NCBI GenBank assembly: GCA_963580285.1
Contig: CAUZLF010000722.1
Coordinates: 1-64,000 of the forward strand
DNA: 64,000 nt
Direction of reading: 5' to 3'
Source: Lucinisca nassula
Taxonomy: Eukaryota; Mollusca; Bivalvia; Lucinida; Lucinidae
Shown here: piece by piece, positions 42,059-54,215 of the stretch
Position numbering within the stretch: the first letter of the stretch is position 1
Layout: each line of letters begins with the position of its first letter
Translations under genes and position numbers: made by a program
Notes under the pieces: model-generated
Database searches by the model: none
Told to the model about the DNA's origin: nothing
The model's input: the letters and a program-made list of their open reading frames with translations, nothing else

Positions 42059-44762
42059 CTAGAGCTGTCAGTGAAACTGACTAGGGCCCCGGCAGCGCTA
42101 TCAGAGGAGTAGGAAAATGTTGATGTTAAAAAAGACGTTTTTTTTTTCCTTTCACCTCTAAGTATGACCTTGACCTTTGAGGTACGGACCTGGGTCTTGC
42201 GCGTGACACACTGTCACATTATGGTTAATATTTCTGCTAAGTAATATTTAAATCCATCCAGGTATAAGAAAGTTATAGATTGGACACAATGAAAAAGACG
42301 CTTTTTTGACCTTTTATCTCTAAGTATGACCTTGACCTTTGAGGTACGGCTGTGGGTCTTGCGTGTGACACTTCGTCACATTATGGTTAACATTTCTGCC
42401 AAGTAATTAAATCCATCCAGGAATAACTAGAGCTGTCAGAGGATCTGACTATAGCCCCGCTTCAGCGCTGTCAGAGAAGAAAATTATTTAAGCTGCAGAG
42501 AAAACAGTTATGAACAAGAAATAACTGTTGAAAATTTTACATTATCTGGAAAAACTCTAAGAGTTGTGAGCCCTTGTCCCTCATTTCAATGAGCATGATA
42601 CATTACCAGAATGTTCATGTTTATACTAAATTTCATCTTCCATTTTTCAATGTTCAAAGGGTAATAACTCCTAAAGTAGGCAAATCAGAGTCAGGGTTCC
42701 TGCGCTCTGCACATTGTCTCATGGTGCTTTACACTTGTGTGAAGTGTCATGAAAATATCTCAAATGGTTTGTGAGTTATGGAGCCGACACAGTCAAAATT
42801 GCCTTTTTAAATGTTCAAAGGGCAATAACTCCTAAAGTAGGCAAACCAGAGTTATGGTTCCTGCACTCTGCACATCATCTCAAGGTGCTTTTCATTTATT
42901 TGAAGTTTCATGAAAATATCAGAAACGGTTATGGAGCGGACATAGTTAAAATTGCCATTTTTTAATATTCAAAAGCCTATAACTGAAAAAGTAGACAATC
43001 CAGAGTTTGGGTTCCTGCGCTCTGCACACGTAATATGGTGCTTTACATTTGTGTGAAGTTTCATAAAATTATCTCAAACGGTTTTTTTAGTTATCGAGCA
43101 AAGACGGCTAAAATTGATATTTTTCAATATTCAAAGGGAAATAACTCAAAAATTAGGCAATCCAGAGTTATGGTTCCTGCACTCTGCACACCATCTCATG
43201 GTGTTTAATGTTTGTGTGAAGTTTCATGAAAATATGTGAATGGGTTTTAAAGTTATGGAGCGGACACGAAAATTGTTAACAGACACAGACACACACAGAC
43301 AGACACACAGAAAATACGAAAACCAGAGTTATGGTTCTTGCGCTCTGCACATTGTCTCATAGTGCTTAACATTTGTGTGAAGTTTCATGAAATTATCTCA
43401 AACGGTTTTCGAGTTATGAAGCGGACACTGTTAAAATTGCCATTTTTCAATGTTCAAAGGGCAATAACTCCAAAAATAAGCAATGCAGAGTTATGGTTCC
43501 TGCGCTCTGCACATCGTCTCATAGTGCTTAACATTTGTGTGAAGTTTCCTAAAAATATCTCAAACGGTTTTCGAGTTATGAAGCGGACACAATTAAAATT
43601 GCCATTTTTCAATGTTCAAAGCGCAATAACTCCAAAAGTAGGCAATCCACAGTTATAATTCCTTCGCTCTGCACATTGTCTTATGGTGTTTAACATTTGT
43701 GTGAAGTTTCATGAAAATATGTTAAGCAGATACAAAGTTATGGAGCCAACACAAATTAACGGAATCACGGAATTACGAAATTTCAATGTTCAAAGGGCAA
43801 TAACTCCAAAAATAAGCAATGCAGAGTTATGGTTCCTGTGCTCTGCACATCGTCTCATAGTGCTTAACATTTGTGTGAAGTTTCCTAAAAATATCTCAAA
43901 CAGTTTTCGAGTTATGAAGCGGACACAATTAAAATTGACATTTTTCAATGTTCAAAGGGCAATAACTCCAAAAGTAGGCAATCCACAGTTATAATTCCTT
44001 CGCTCTGCACATTGTCTTATGGTGTTTAACATTTGTGTGAAGTTTCATGAAAATATGTTAAGCAGATACAAAGTTATGGAGCCAACACAAATTAACGGAA
44101 TCACGGAATTACGGAATTACGGAATTACGGAAAATGTTCAAAGGGCAATAACTCCAAAAGTAGGCAATCCACAGTTATAATTCCTTCGCTCTGCACATTG
44201 TCTTATGGTGTTTAACATTTGTGTGAAGTTTCATGAAAATATGTTAAGCAGATACAAAGTTATGGAGCCAACACAAATTAACGGAATCACGGAATGACAG
44301 AAGGACATGGCAAATCCAATATAGCCCCACTTTTTCAAAGCGGGGCTATAAATAACAAAGTTATTAATTGGACACCGGAAAGACCCTTTTTTGACCTTTA
44401 ACCTCTAAGTATGACCTTGACCTTTGAGGTACGGACCTGAGTCTTGCGCGCAACACTCCATCACATTATGGTTAACATTTCTGCCAAGTAATATTTAAAT
44501 CCATCCAGGAATAAGAAAGTTATGGAGGATAAAAAAAATTGTGGACGGACAGACGGACAGACGGACAGACAGACAGACAGACAGACGGACGGACAGAATG
44601 ATGCCAAGTAATATTTAAATCCATCCAGGAATAATAAAAAGTTATGGAGGATAAAAAAATTTGTGGACGGAAAGACGGACAGACGGACGGACGGACAGAC
44701 AGACGGACGGACAGAGTGATTACTATAGGGCACCCACACTTTCAGTGCGGGGCCCTAACTAG
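42059..44762 (+). mobile_element. Pearl-like element (outer), interrupted by another
   Basis: Starts TAGAGCTGTCAGTGAAACTG..GGGCCCCGGCAGCG and ends in a GGAC/AGAC microsatellite (44545-44598, 44668-44715) and a hairpin AGGGCACCCACACTTTCAGT..GGGGCCCTAACT. The core units carry AAGTATGACCTTGACCTTTG and TAATATTTAAATCCATCCAGG. The unit is broken at ATCCAGGAATAA (42426) and resumes at CAAAGTTATTAATTGGACAC (44357). Confidence 0.72.
42427..44352 (+). mobile_element. Pearl-like element (inner), nested
   Basis: Starts CTAGAGCTGTCAGAGGATCT..ATAGCCCCGCTTCAGC and ends AGCCCCACTTTTTCAAAGCG..GGGCTATA, the same termini as the 39591 element although the core differs (AATGTTCAAAGGGCAATAAC, GTAGGCAATCCACAGTTATA, TTTGTGTGAAGTTTCATGAA). 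AATAAC flanks it on both sides (42422-42427 and 44351-44356). Some units contain ACGGAATTACGGAATT microsatellites. Confidence 0.75.
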
Positions 44763-44865
44763 ACAAAGTGCCCAGTGGGGAGCATATATCCCCGACCAGT
44801 GCAATCGCCTATACTGGAAATGGTAATGTTTATAGCTTCTGACCATATACAGACCATTGAGAACA

Positions 44866-45827
44866 AGAGCTGTCACACAACAGCATAGCTCGCCTGTTTT
44901 GTGCCTTCTCTACGTATGTTTTCAAATAAAAATGAAAACGTTTTTTTTTTTTTTTTTTATTATTATTAATATTTTCTTTTTCAAACAACTCTTACATAAG
45001 TATTTTATAGGCTTTTATTCCAAATCATCAAGAAAACATGGCTATTAATTTTTGACCCCCTTGAACCCCACTTTTATATAGTAAAACTGGGGTTTCCGGG
45101 GGTATACCTTATTTTTCTTATTTCTGCTCTAAAATCAAGATATAAGTTAAAATCACTGGACCGTGAAATCTGGGTAACCGTGACCTTCACTCTTTTACAC
45201 TTGGACCAATGTCACATAGTTTGCCGATGTATAACCCATTGTGTCTATAACTTTCTAGCATATTGGAAATGCATAAAACATATTACAAAGGTGTCCTATA
45301 TTTTGACCTCTACCCCACCCCATGTATGTACGGGGCATGAAATATAGATCACGGTCACCGGGTCAAGGTGAACGCCGAATCGACATGTCAAGAAGAAACA
45401 TTATGTAAAGTTTGAAGATTCTAACAACTATAGTTGCTGGTATCTCAAGGCTTATGGTATGAGCCCCGCCAAGCGAATTGGTGTCATCGAGCATTCCGTC
45501 ATGACAAATTTTAACTGCGCATGCCCAGCCATTCAGAGGGGCCAGGGATACGGCTTTCTTTCTGAAGGTGCCTCTTGATTCACTGCTTGTATGAGTGAGC
45601 AGCGAAGGTTCTGGCGAGACTGCGCGGCTGCGCAGACTCGCTTGAACCTTCACTGCTCGCATAGGCGATAAGTACCAAAATCGCTTGACGGGGCCCGTAT
45701 AATCTGGCAAAGTCAATGGAGCGGAAAATAAAGGTCAAGGTCATTGGGTCAAGGTGTATGCTGAGTAAGCATGTCAAGCGGAAACAGTAAGTAAAGTTTA
45801 AAGGTTCATAGTTGCTATGGTAATTAA
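44866..45827 (+). mobile_element. Pearl-like element, interrupted and truncated
   Basis: Start ACAAGAGCTGTCACACAACA; core blocks AGGTCAAGGTCATTGGGTCA and AAAGTTTGAAGATTC. Interrupted by a MITE-B fragment (about 45048-45137) and the 236-bp MITE (45461-45696), and cut on the right by the next element at 45828. Its 3' end is not identified. Confidence 0.5.
45461..45696. mobile_element. 236-bp MITE, copy 2
   Basis: Same length and ends as 2560-2795 with only scattered substitutions. The flanks GTAT / GTAT may be a 4-bp TSD. The 117-codon minus frame across it is fortuitous. Confidence 0.78.
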
Positions 45828-47286
45828 ACAAGAGGGCCATGATGGCCCTGGATCGCTCACCTGATCCATAGTGTATAAATGAAATGGTAGATAATCTATG
45901 GCGGAGTAGAGGGTTTAGCAATTTTGGTTGACGTTGGCCAAAGGAACAGTTCTGTGAAATTATTTCAAAATCAGTTTGGCTGCTTAGGAGTAGAAGTCAT
46001 TTTGAGGTTTTTATTTCTTTAGCTCTGGCGGCCATTTTGTTCAGTGGAGCAAAATATTTTGAGCAATTTTGGTAGAGGGTCATCAATGGACCATTCCTAT
46101 AAAATTGCTTCCTTTCAGAGTAAAAAGTTCTTAAAAATTTTATTTTATGTTCTTGCGACCATCTTGTTCAGCAGAGTGGAACAATTTGAACAATTTTGAC
46201 AGATGGTCATCCGAAAACCATTCCTTTAAATTCATTTATCAGAGAAGAACATTTTAAGCAGTTATGGTAGAGGGTCACCCGAGGAACATGCCTAAGAAAT
46301 TATATCAAAATCCATCCACAGGCTAAGAAGGAGAAGTCGTTAAAAGAATTTCTCCTTTTTAGCCATGGCGGCCATCTTGTTAATCCAAGCGCAAAGGTTT
46401 GAACAATTCTGGAAAATGGTCACAAAAGGAACATTCCTGTGAAATCTCAAAGCCTCATACATTGGTTTAGGAGGAGAAATGTTCAAAGTTCTTTTTCTAT
46501 TTTTAGCTCTATTTTTAGCCCGAGCGGATTTTAGTAAAGGGTCACCCAAGGAACATTCCTGTAAAATTAATTCGAAATTCATCCACTGGTTATGCAGGAG
46601 AAGTCATTTGAAGTTTTTTTTTCTATTTTTAGCTCTGGTGGCCATCTTGTTCATCTTGTTCATCCGAGAGGAACAGTCTGAGCAATTTTGGTAAAAGGTC
46701 ATCCAAGGAACATTCCTGTGAAATAATTTCAAAACAATTTTAACTAAAGCTTCTTTTTTTCAATTTTAGCTCTGGTGGCTACTTTGTTTATCTGAGCAGA
46801 ATGGTTTTGAGCAATTTCGGTAGAAGGTCACCCTAGGAACATTCCTGTGAAATTATTTCGAAGTCCACACATTGGTAAAGGAGGAGAAGTCGTTTAAAGG
46901 TTTTTTCCATTTTTAGCGCTGGTGGCCATCTTGTTCACCTGAGCGGAACGGTTTGAAAAATTTTGGTGGATCGTTTCTGTGAAATAATTTCAAAATCCAT
47001 TCTCAGGTTAAGGAGAAGAAGTCGATTAAAGGTTTTTCTACTTTTAGATCTGGTGGCCATCTTTTTTATCCGAGCGAAATGGTTTGAGCAATTTTGGTAG
47101 ACGGTTACTCAAGGACTATTCCTGTGAAATTAATTCTAAATCTGTCAAGCAATTTTAGAGAAGACATTTTAAGCAAATGTTGACAAAGGGGCGCGCGGAC
47201 GAACGGACGCATGAACGAAGGAAGACGGAAACAGACCGCTCACAATAGTTCACCTTGACCTCTTCGTGCTCAACTGAGCTAAGAAT
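45828..47286 (+). mobile_element. Pearl-like element, ~165-bp core
   Basis: Start hairpin AGAGGGCCATGATGGCCCTG with GATCGCTCACCTGATCC, like the 26255 element. Units read TTTTTAGCTCTGGTGGCCAT, TTGAGCAATTTTGGTAGAGG and TCACCCAAGGAACATTCCTG. It ends with GGACGAACGGACGC.. and GTTCACCTTGACC..GAGCTAAGA. The same core is used in 50030-51420. Confidence 0.7.
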
Positions 47287-47765
47287 AACAAATTAAATCT
47301 CAAAGTATGATGAAAAATTCTATGTCAGTGACCTTGGGTTGAGGTCATGCCACCGACAGGGATGACGGTAATTAAAACGTTTGACCAATACCTACCATTA
47401 TGCCAGATATAAATGGAATTCATCCAATAAGGTCTTATATATATATAAACTTTAACGCGAAAATTGTGACTTGTGACGAAGTTCTGCGTATGTGACCTTG
47501 CCCTTAAGATCACGGCTACTTACAGGGATGGCAGTAATTAAAACTTTAGACCTATATCTACCAAAATATAAAAGAAATCCATCAAAGGGTCTTTAAATTA
47601 AAAGGTATTATAAACTTTATCGCAAAAACTGTGACCCTTGTTCCATGAACGTGCGAACTAACCAACGTACGTACGAACGAACGAACCAATGAACGTAACG
47701 AACGGGCGCACGTAAAGGCGAAACATATATACCCCTCGGCATAAATGTCAGGTGTATAACAAGCC
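47287..47765 (+). mobile_element. Short pearl-like element or 3' part of one
   Basis: Two ~190-bp units (GACAGGGATGACGGTAATTA, ACCAATACCTACCATTATGC, CCATCAAAGGGTC), an ACGAACGAAC microsatellite (47655-47715) and a terminal stem ATATACCCCTCGGCAT..GTGTATAAC. Confidence 0.5.
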
Positions 47766-47779
47766 AGTGTAATGAATAT

Positions 47780-47945
47780 TCATACAAACCCCACTTTTTC
47801 TACTCTAAGACCTAGATTGTAGGGGCCTCAATGAGGCAGTTCTAGCGGGCACCCACAACCTATCTCTGGAGCTTTAATAATAAAAAAAATATCAAAAAAA
47901 AATTCATCAGAAAAATAATTGTTTTGGAGATATGAAAGAATGCAC
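47780..47945 (+). mobile_element. MITE-B copy
   Basis: AACCCCACTTTTTCTACTCT, GGGGCCTCAATGAGGCAGTT, CACCCACAACCTATCTCTGG and TTTTGGAGATATGAAAG follow the order seen at 59570-59800; the left arm of the palindrome is eroded. Confidence 0.65.
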
Positions 47946-48189
47946 TGTATATGTTGGTCTAAAAGGTTGGAAGGATAAAAACCAACGAAACGCAATGCTT
48001 ATCAAAACAGCAAAGAAAATGAAATTTCTAACATTGATTTTCAATAGTTTTTCAGTTTTAATGTTTGCGACGCCGTTATCTCCGTATATATATCATCTTA
48101 CTGTAATTAAAGATGCCTTAAAAAGAAGCTTAAGGGGATTGAGAACACCTTCAGGAGAGACAACTCCTGCAAAACATGTCAACTGAGGT

Positions 48190-48505
48190 CAACTCTTAAA
48201 GGAAAGAATTTGCTCCTGAGGAGCGAATTCTTTCCTTTAAGAGTAGACCCCTTTTTCAGTGAAACAAGGCTTACAGAAAAGCGAGCAGGAGGTGTCAAAT
48301 GTTGTCTCCCATTGAAAAATGGCGGACAAATCTGCCAGGTGTTCCCATTCCCCTTAAATCAATATTAACGGACATCATTCCCTAAAACCCTTGATCTTAC
48401 TTTTGAATGACTGGCTGACTGTTTGACTGACTGACAACTTAATGACTGACCGGTTGATAAGACTAACTGACTGGTTGACTGACTGTCTCTTTGACAGTCT
48501 AATTA
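48190..48505. repeat. Inverted-repeat element, then a GACT-rich tract
   Basis: CTTAAAGGAAAGAATTTGCTC pairs with GAGCGAATTCTTTCCTTTAAG (48194-48243). The following CATTGAAAAATGGCGGACAA block to 48370 recurs at 60775-60925, so it is a dispersed element. 48405-48505 is a degenerate (TGAC)n tract. Confidence 0.6.
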
Positions 48506-48973
48506 ACAAACTCACTCACTCACGATTGGGGTGATCGGATACTTTTCCGGCATTTTGACAGTGGGATCCGCTCGAAAAAAAAAACAAAAAAACTAGAAAT
48601 GGTATTTGTAAAACACAATGCACCCAACCTTATGCTTGCCCCTAAATGCCCAATTTTCCAAGGATCACAACCAAGGTTTTTTTTTTTCAAATGTTAATCA
48701 GGTCATGTACTAGTCATTCCCTATCAGCCTGTCAAGTTTCTTGGCAATAATTTAAACATTTTTTGAAATAACGTGCTACAAGAAAGAAACACAAGTAAGT
48801 GGCCAGAAATGGCAAAGGGCCATAACTCCAACAAAATATTATTATATTGGTAAAAAATTTAATCAGGTCTTCTCCTCCAAAGACCTATCAGTATACATTT
48901 TAACAAAGCTCTAGCTCAAATACTTTTTAACATATCTTCCAAATGAGATTTCCATGTTATCTAATTAAAAGGT
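48506..48973. repeat. Pearl-core relic
   Basis: GGCAAAGGGCCATAACTCCA and AATCAGGTCTTCTCC blocks match 25710-25985 and 52930-53400. The sequence appears to resume after the 48974-51538 insertion, at GGTCAACTATTTTTCAATGG (51541). Confidence 0.5.
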
Positions 48974-51538
48974 AACAAGAGACCCACGGGCCACTATGCT
49001 CACCAGAGCTCAGATGGCAATGCCCACTGGCACCCATGTATTTTAATAAACCATGGAAGCCGATGAAATTTTGACCCTATCAGCCTAGTAGCTTCAGTGG
49101 ACCCTATCAGCTTAGTGTCTTCAGAGGACTGATGAGTGCTTGACTGTGCTGTTGCAAGACAACAAACAACAATTGACAACTGCCCATCTGTGACAAGCAA
49201 TAGGCCTAAAATTATATGGCAGATAGACCATTGTTTAAGGAATATTTCCATAAAAGTTTGACAAAATATCTTGAAAGGCGTAAATGTCATTTTTCCATTT
49301 TCAATATAATAGGTCTATGGAAACTATTAACTTGTCATAGTAACCAAACTAAAGAGCCAAATTCCATTAAAACACAAAACCAGTAAAGGCAAATATGGTG
49401 AATATTTGCATAAATTCTCAGCCTCATGGAGCATATGGTTTATGAGGAGATAATGTTTTAAGTATCTTTTTAATTTATGTTTGGAAACCAATAAAAATGA
49501 GCAGTAGGCCTTAAATCATGAGGCAGATAGAAGATTGCTTAAAGAATATTTCTATGAAAGTTTTGCCAAATTATCTTGGCAGTAAATGCAAATTTTCAAT
49601 TTGCCCCATTATAAGTCTATGGAAACTCTAAGCTGCCATAGCAACCAAACTAAAGGACAGAAATTCATATAAAAACTACCTGTTCAGACAAATATGGTGA
49701 ATATTTCCATAAAGTCTCAGCCTCATAAGAGTATATGGTTTCTGAGATGATTTTTATGTGTTTTTTCTTTTCTGTTTTTTTGGGGGGCATTTTCAAAGGC
49801 AACCAGTAAAAGTGAGCAGGTAGCCTAAAATCATATGGCAGGTAGATGGCAGCTAAAAGAATATTAATATGAAACTTTTGTTAAAATATCTGCAAATACC
49901 ATTTTGCAATTTTCCCCATTATACCTCAATGGAAAACTGACTGACTCAAAATTACCTAAAAGTGTTGACTTGGCCATTTAACTCCAAAACAGGGCTATTA
50001 ATCTATCCACTGGTTAAGCAGGAGAAGTTCTGGTGGCCATATTGTTCATCCGGGCGGAACAGTATGAGCAATTTTGGTAGAGGGTCACTAAACGAACATT
50101 CCTGTGAAATAAATTCAAAATCCATCCACTGGTTAAGGAGAAGAAGTCGCTTAAAGGTTTTTCTATTTTTAGCTCTGGTGGCCATTTTGTTCATCTGAGC
50201 GGCGGTATGAGCAATTTTGGTAGAGGTTCACCGAAGGAACATTCCTGTGAAATAATTTCAAAATCCATCCATTGGTTAAGGAGAAGAAGTCGTTTAAAGG
50301 TTTTTTTTATTTTTAGCTCTGGTGACCATTTTGTTCACCCGAGCGGAACGGTTTGAGCAATTTTGGTAGAGGGTCACCCAAGGAACATTCCAGTGAAAGA
50401 ATTTCAAAATCCATCCACTGGCTAAGGAGAAAAAGTCGTTTAAAGATTATTCTATTTTAGCTCTGCTCTGGCGGCCATCTTGTTCACCCCAGCGGAACGG
50501 TTTCAGCAATTTTGGTAGAGGGTAACCCAAGGAACATTCCTGTGAAGTAATTTCGAAATCCATCCACTGGTTAAGGAAAAGAAGTCCTTAAAATGTTTTT
50601 CTATTTGTAGCTCTGGCGGCCATTTTGTTTATCCGAGCCGAATGATTTGAGCAATTTTAGTAGAGGGTCACCCAAGGAACATTCCAGAGAAAGAATTTCA
50701 AAATCCATCCACTTGTTAAAGAGAAAAAGTCGTTTAAAGATTATTCTTTTTTTAGCTCTGCTCTGGCGGCCATCTTGTTCACCCCAGCGGAACGGTTTCA
50801 GCAATTTTGGTAGAGGGTAACCCAAGGAACATTCCTGTGAAGTAATTTCGAAATCCATCCACTGGCTAAGGAAAAGAAGTCCTTAAAATGTATTTCTATT
50901 TTTAGCTCTGGCGGCCATTTTGTTCATCCGAGCCGAACGGTTTTAGCAATTTTAGTAGAGGGGCACCAAAGGAACATTCCTGTGCAATAATTTCAAAATC
51001 CATCCACTGGTTAAGGAGAAGAAGTCGTTTAAAGGTTTTTCTATTTTTAGCTCTGGCGGCCATTTTATTCACCCGAGCGGAACGGTTTGAGCAATTTTGG
51101 TACAAGGTCATCCAAGGAACATTCCTGTGAAATAATTTCAAAATCCATCCAGGTTTTTCTGTTTTTAGCTCTGGTGGCCACCTTGTTCACCAGAGCGGAA
51201 CAGTTTGAGCAATTTTGGTAGAGGATCACCCAAGGAGCATTCCTGTGAAGTAATTTCAAAATCCATCCACTGGTTAAGCAGGAGAAGTCGTTTAAAGGTT
51301 TTCTATTTTTAGCTCTAGTGGCCATCTTGTTCACCCGAGCGGAACAGTTTGAGCAATTTTGGTGGAGGATCACCCAAGGAGCATTCCTGTGAAATTAGAT
51401 CAAAATCTGTCCAGCAGTTTTGGAGAATAAGTTGTTTAAAGCAAAAGTTGACGATGGACGCACGGACGCACGGACGACGGACAAAGAACGATCCCAAAAG
51501 CTCACCTTGAGCACTTCGTGCGCTCAGGTGAGCTAAAA
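48974..51538 (+). mobile_element. Chimeric pearl-like element
   Basis: The 5' end ACAAGAGACCCACGGGCCAC and ~270-bp units (AGCCTCATAAGAGTATATGG, CAACCAAACTAAAGGAC) occupy 48974-49935. A SINE-C 3'-end fragment (AAGTGTTGACTTGGCCATTT, 49940-49995) marks a junction. From 50020 the units are those of the 45828 element. It ends with GGACGCACGGACGACGG and a hairpin AGCTCACCTTGAGCACTTCG..AGGTGAGCTAAAAA (51499-51534). Confidence 0.65.
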
Positions 51539-51769
51539 ATAAAGGTCAACTATTTTTCAATGGAAAAAACCATATATAAAATTTCAAAACGCAAGGATAC
51601 ATAATTCGTAAGTTATGCTTTGTACAAGAAAGCAGGAATGCATAGAGCCATAACTCTAACAAAGGTTTTCTAAAAATAGACAGTGACCTTTACCTTGAAC
51701 CCAAGACCCTTAAAGTCGATATTGCTTGAGATAAAAAACTTGTTATACCCAACATTTAAGTGAGTGTGT

Positions 51770-51834
51770 TCACGCATGCATGTGTGAATGCATGCATGTG
51801 CGTATGAATGTATGAGTGTGCGTGTGCATGCATG

Positions 51835-51902
<68 letters not shown>

Positions 51903-52531
51903 ATCCCTGCATGAGTGTGTGTATGCATGCGTGAATGTGTGCATGCATGTGTGCTTGCATGCATGCATGCGTGTGTTCATTTATGCATGTTCGTATGCAT
52001 GCACGAGTTTGAGTAACATGAATGTGTACATGTGCACATGTATGCATGAGTGAATGTTGGCATGCATACATACATGCGTAAGTCTGCAAGCATGAGAGTG
52101 TGTGTGTTTGCGCACGTAAGTGCATTTATGTATGTATGTATGTATGTATGTATGTATGTATGTATGTATGTATGTATGTATGTATACATGCATGCATGCA
52201 TGTATGTATGTATGTATGTATGTATGTATGTATGTATGTATGTATGTATGTATGTATGTATGTATGTATGTATGTATGTATGTATGTATGTATGTATGTA
52301 TGTATGTATGTATGTATGTATGTATGTATGCTTGTGTACGTGCGTGCGTGCGTGCGGGCATGCGCGCATGTATGTATGTATGTATGTATGTATGTATGTA
52401 TGTATGTATGTATGTATGTATGTATGTATGTATGTATGTATGTATGTACGTCTCCAAAATGACCTTTACAGTGTTGACGGGGACGTTAAACCTCAAATCA
52501 AACAAACAATGTATGTATGTATGTATGTATG

Positions 52532-52564
<33 letters not shown>

Positions 52565-52682
52565 GTATGTATGTATGTATGTATGTATGTATGTATAATG
52601 TATGTATGTATGTATGTATGTATGTATGTATGTATGTATGTATGTATGTATGTATGTATGTATGTATGTATGTATGTATGTG
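51770..52682. repeat. (TGCA/GT)n and (GTAT)n microsatellite block
   Basis: A CATGCATG-rich stretch, (GT)n at 51838-51899, a second CATGCATG stretch, then (GTAT)n at 52130-52330, 52367-52447 and 52510-52680. The open frames reading YVCM or YIHT repeats on either strand are translations of GTAT and are not genes. Confidence 0.9.
52449..52509 (+). mobile_element. SINE-A 3' end inside (GTAT)n
   Basis: CGTCTCCAAAATGACCTTTA to TCAAACAAACAA, only the last ~60 bp of SINE-A, with GTATGTAT on both sides. Confidence 0.85.
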
Positions 52683-52784
52683 CAGGACAAATACAATATC
52701 CCCACCCCTTACAACTTTGTTGTGCAAGGGAGATAATAACTGTTTATCTGTGTTCATGAAGAAAAAGAAAAGAAGAAAAAAAAG

Positions 52785-52878
52785 CCATTCCTCCACCGGG
52801 GTTTGAGCTCACGACCCTCTGATTCATAGGTGACAAGCTGATTCGTAGTCCAGCACTCTATCCACTACACTGGCACTT
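52785..52878 (-). mobile_element. tRNA-like SINE head
   Basis: In reverse: GTGCCAGTGTAGTGGATAGA (A-box region) and GGTCGTGAGCTCAAACCCCG (B-box region, with GAGCTC instead of GGTTCG). A T- and A-rich stretch follows toward 52740. Extra bases between the boxes and the altered B box argue against a functional tRNA. Confidence 0.5.
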
Positions 52879-52879
52879 G

Positions 52880-53590
52880 AAAAAAGGTTAACGAAAAGGT
52901 AAACCTGAAAAACGCAAGTTCGAAAAATGACAATTTCCAACAAAACTTCGGTCATTGGTGTCATTAATAACTCATGAGTTAAAAGTTAATCAGGGCATCT
53001 ACTCATCACCACGATACTATTCACCAGCTTTCAAGGCTCTAACGCCAATAGATTTTGAGATATTTTGCTGACAAGATTTTATCCGAAAAATATTATGGGA
53101 CAATAACTCTTGAAAGGGGCATTATTCGGATGAGAAAAAAAATATGCGTCATCTGATTTTCCATGAGGAATCTAATATGAAATTACAAAATCCTACAAAC
53201 ACTGTTCTTAAGACAAAGCATACAATGTTCAAATACCCAAAGTAACAAAGGGCCATAACTCATGAAGTATTTTTTGGAATTTAGTAAAAAATTGATCAGG
53301 TCATATACTCATCACCACCAATCTATTCACCAACTTACAAGGCTCTAGCTCATACAGTTTTTGAGAAATTTTGCTAACAAGATTTTATCAAAAAAAAAAA
53401 AAAAATTAAAGGGCAAGAACTCTTGAAAGGTGCATAATTCCGATGAGAAAAAATACGAGTCAGTTATTTTTCCAGGAGGAATCCACATATGAAATTTCAA
53501 AACCCAAGCATACACGTTTCTTAAGTTATGCTATGCATCAAAAGCGTAACGGACGGACGGACGAACGGACGAACGAACCAGAAGCAATAT
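52880..53590 (+). mobile_element. Pearl-core element with GGAC tail
   Basis: Two or three ~220-bp units (GGGCCATAACTCATGAAGTA, ATCAGGTCATATACTCATCA, TTTCAAGGCTCTA) followed by (GGAC/GAAC)n at 53551-53580 and GCAATATGCTAAAAAGAG. The termini are not clear. Confidence 0.5.
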
Positions 53591-53984
53591 GCTAAAAAGA
53601 GATTTTTTTCTTCCTTAAAGGATAAGGAATAATTAGAAGGCAATGTACCATCATGATCCTAAGTATTTGGACAGATAGGCCTAAGCAAATTGTGCAAACC
53701 CATATCAGACTGCTCCGGCATTACATTATGTCTGCACCATTTTGGACTCCTTGCTGGATCGTGAAATAAATCTGTTAAATTTTTTGGAGAATTACAGCAA
53801 GTCCTCAAGGTGTCCGAACTTTTAGGATTTTTCCGGTATCCTTTTTGATAAAGAAAGATCAAAGTGCCGACAGCATTGATTGGTCGATTTTCTCTGAGTG
53901 TACAGGCTGGATAAAATAGTCCTGAACTACGATTTAAACTGTAACCAAACTTTTAGACACTGCTTAGACGCACGATCTAGCCCT

Positions 53985-54215
53985 ACACTGTTTTTTTGTT
54001 GTTTTTTTTTGGTTCTGGTCTTACGGCCCTTTCAAGATTATTTCACTCATATCGAGCCGATCGTTAATCAGAGGTGGGCGAAAACCGGAGTACCCGAAGA
54101 AAAACCAACTGACCTTCCGTTGCAGAACTTGGCGTCTCACATATGGCCCGAGCGAGGCTCGAACCACAGCGGTGAGAGAGTCAGCGCTCTTAACCACTAG
54201 GCCACGGAGGCCCGT
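53985..54215 (-). mobile_element. SINE-B copy inserted in a Hairpin-H arm
   Basis: GGTCTTACGGCCCTTTCAAG to GGCCACGGAGGCCCG. The host arm is split: CCTACACTGTTTT at the left, GCACTGTTTGCCAAAAG at the right, giving a likely CACTGTTT duplication. Confidence 0.75.

Noticed and set aside
51981..52806. Long frames of YVCM or YIHT repeats on both strands
   Set aside because: They are direct translations of (GTAT)n.
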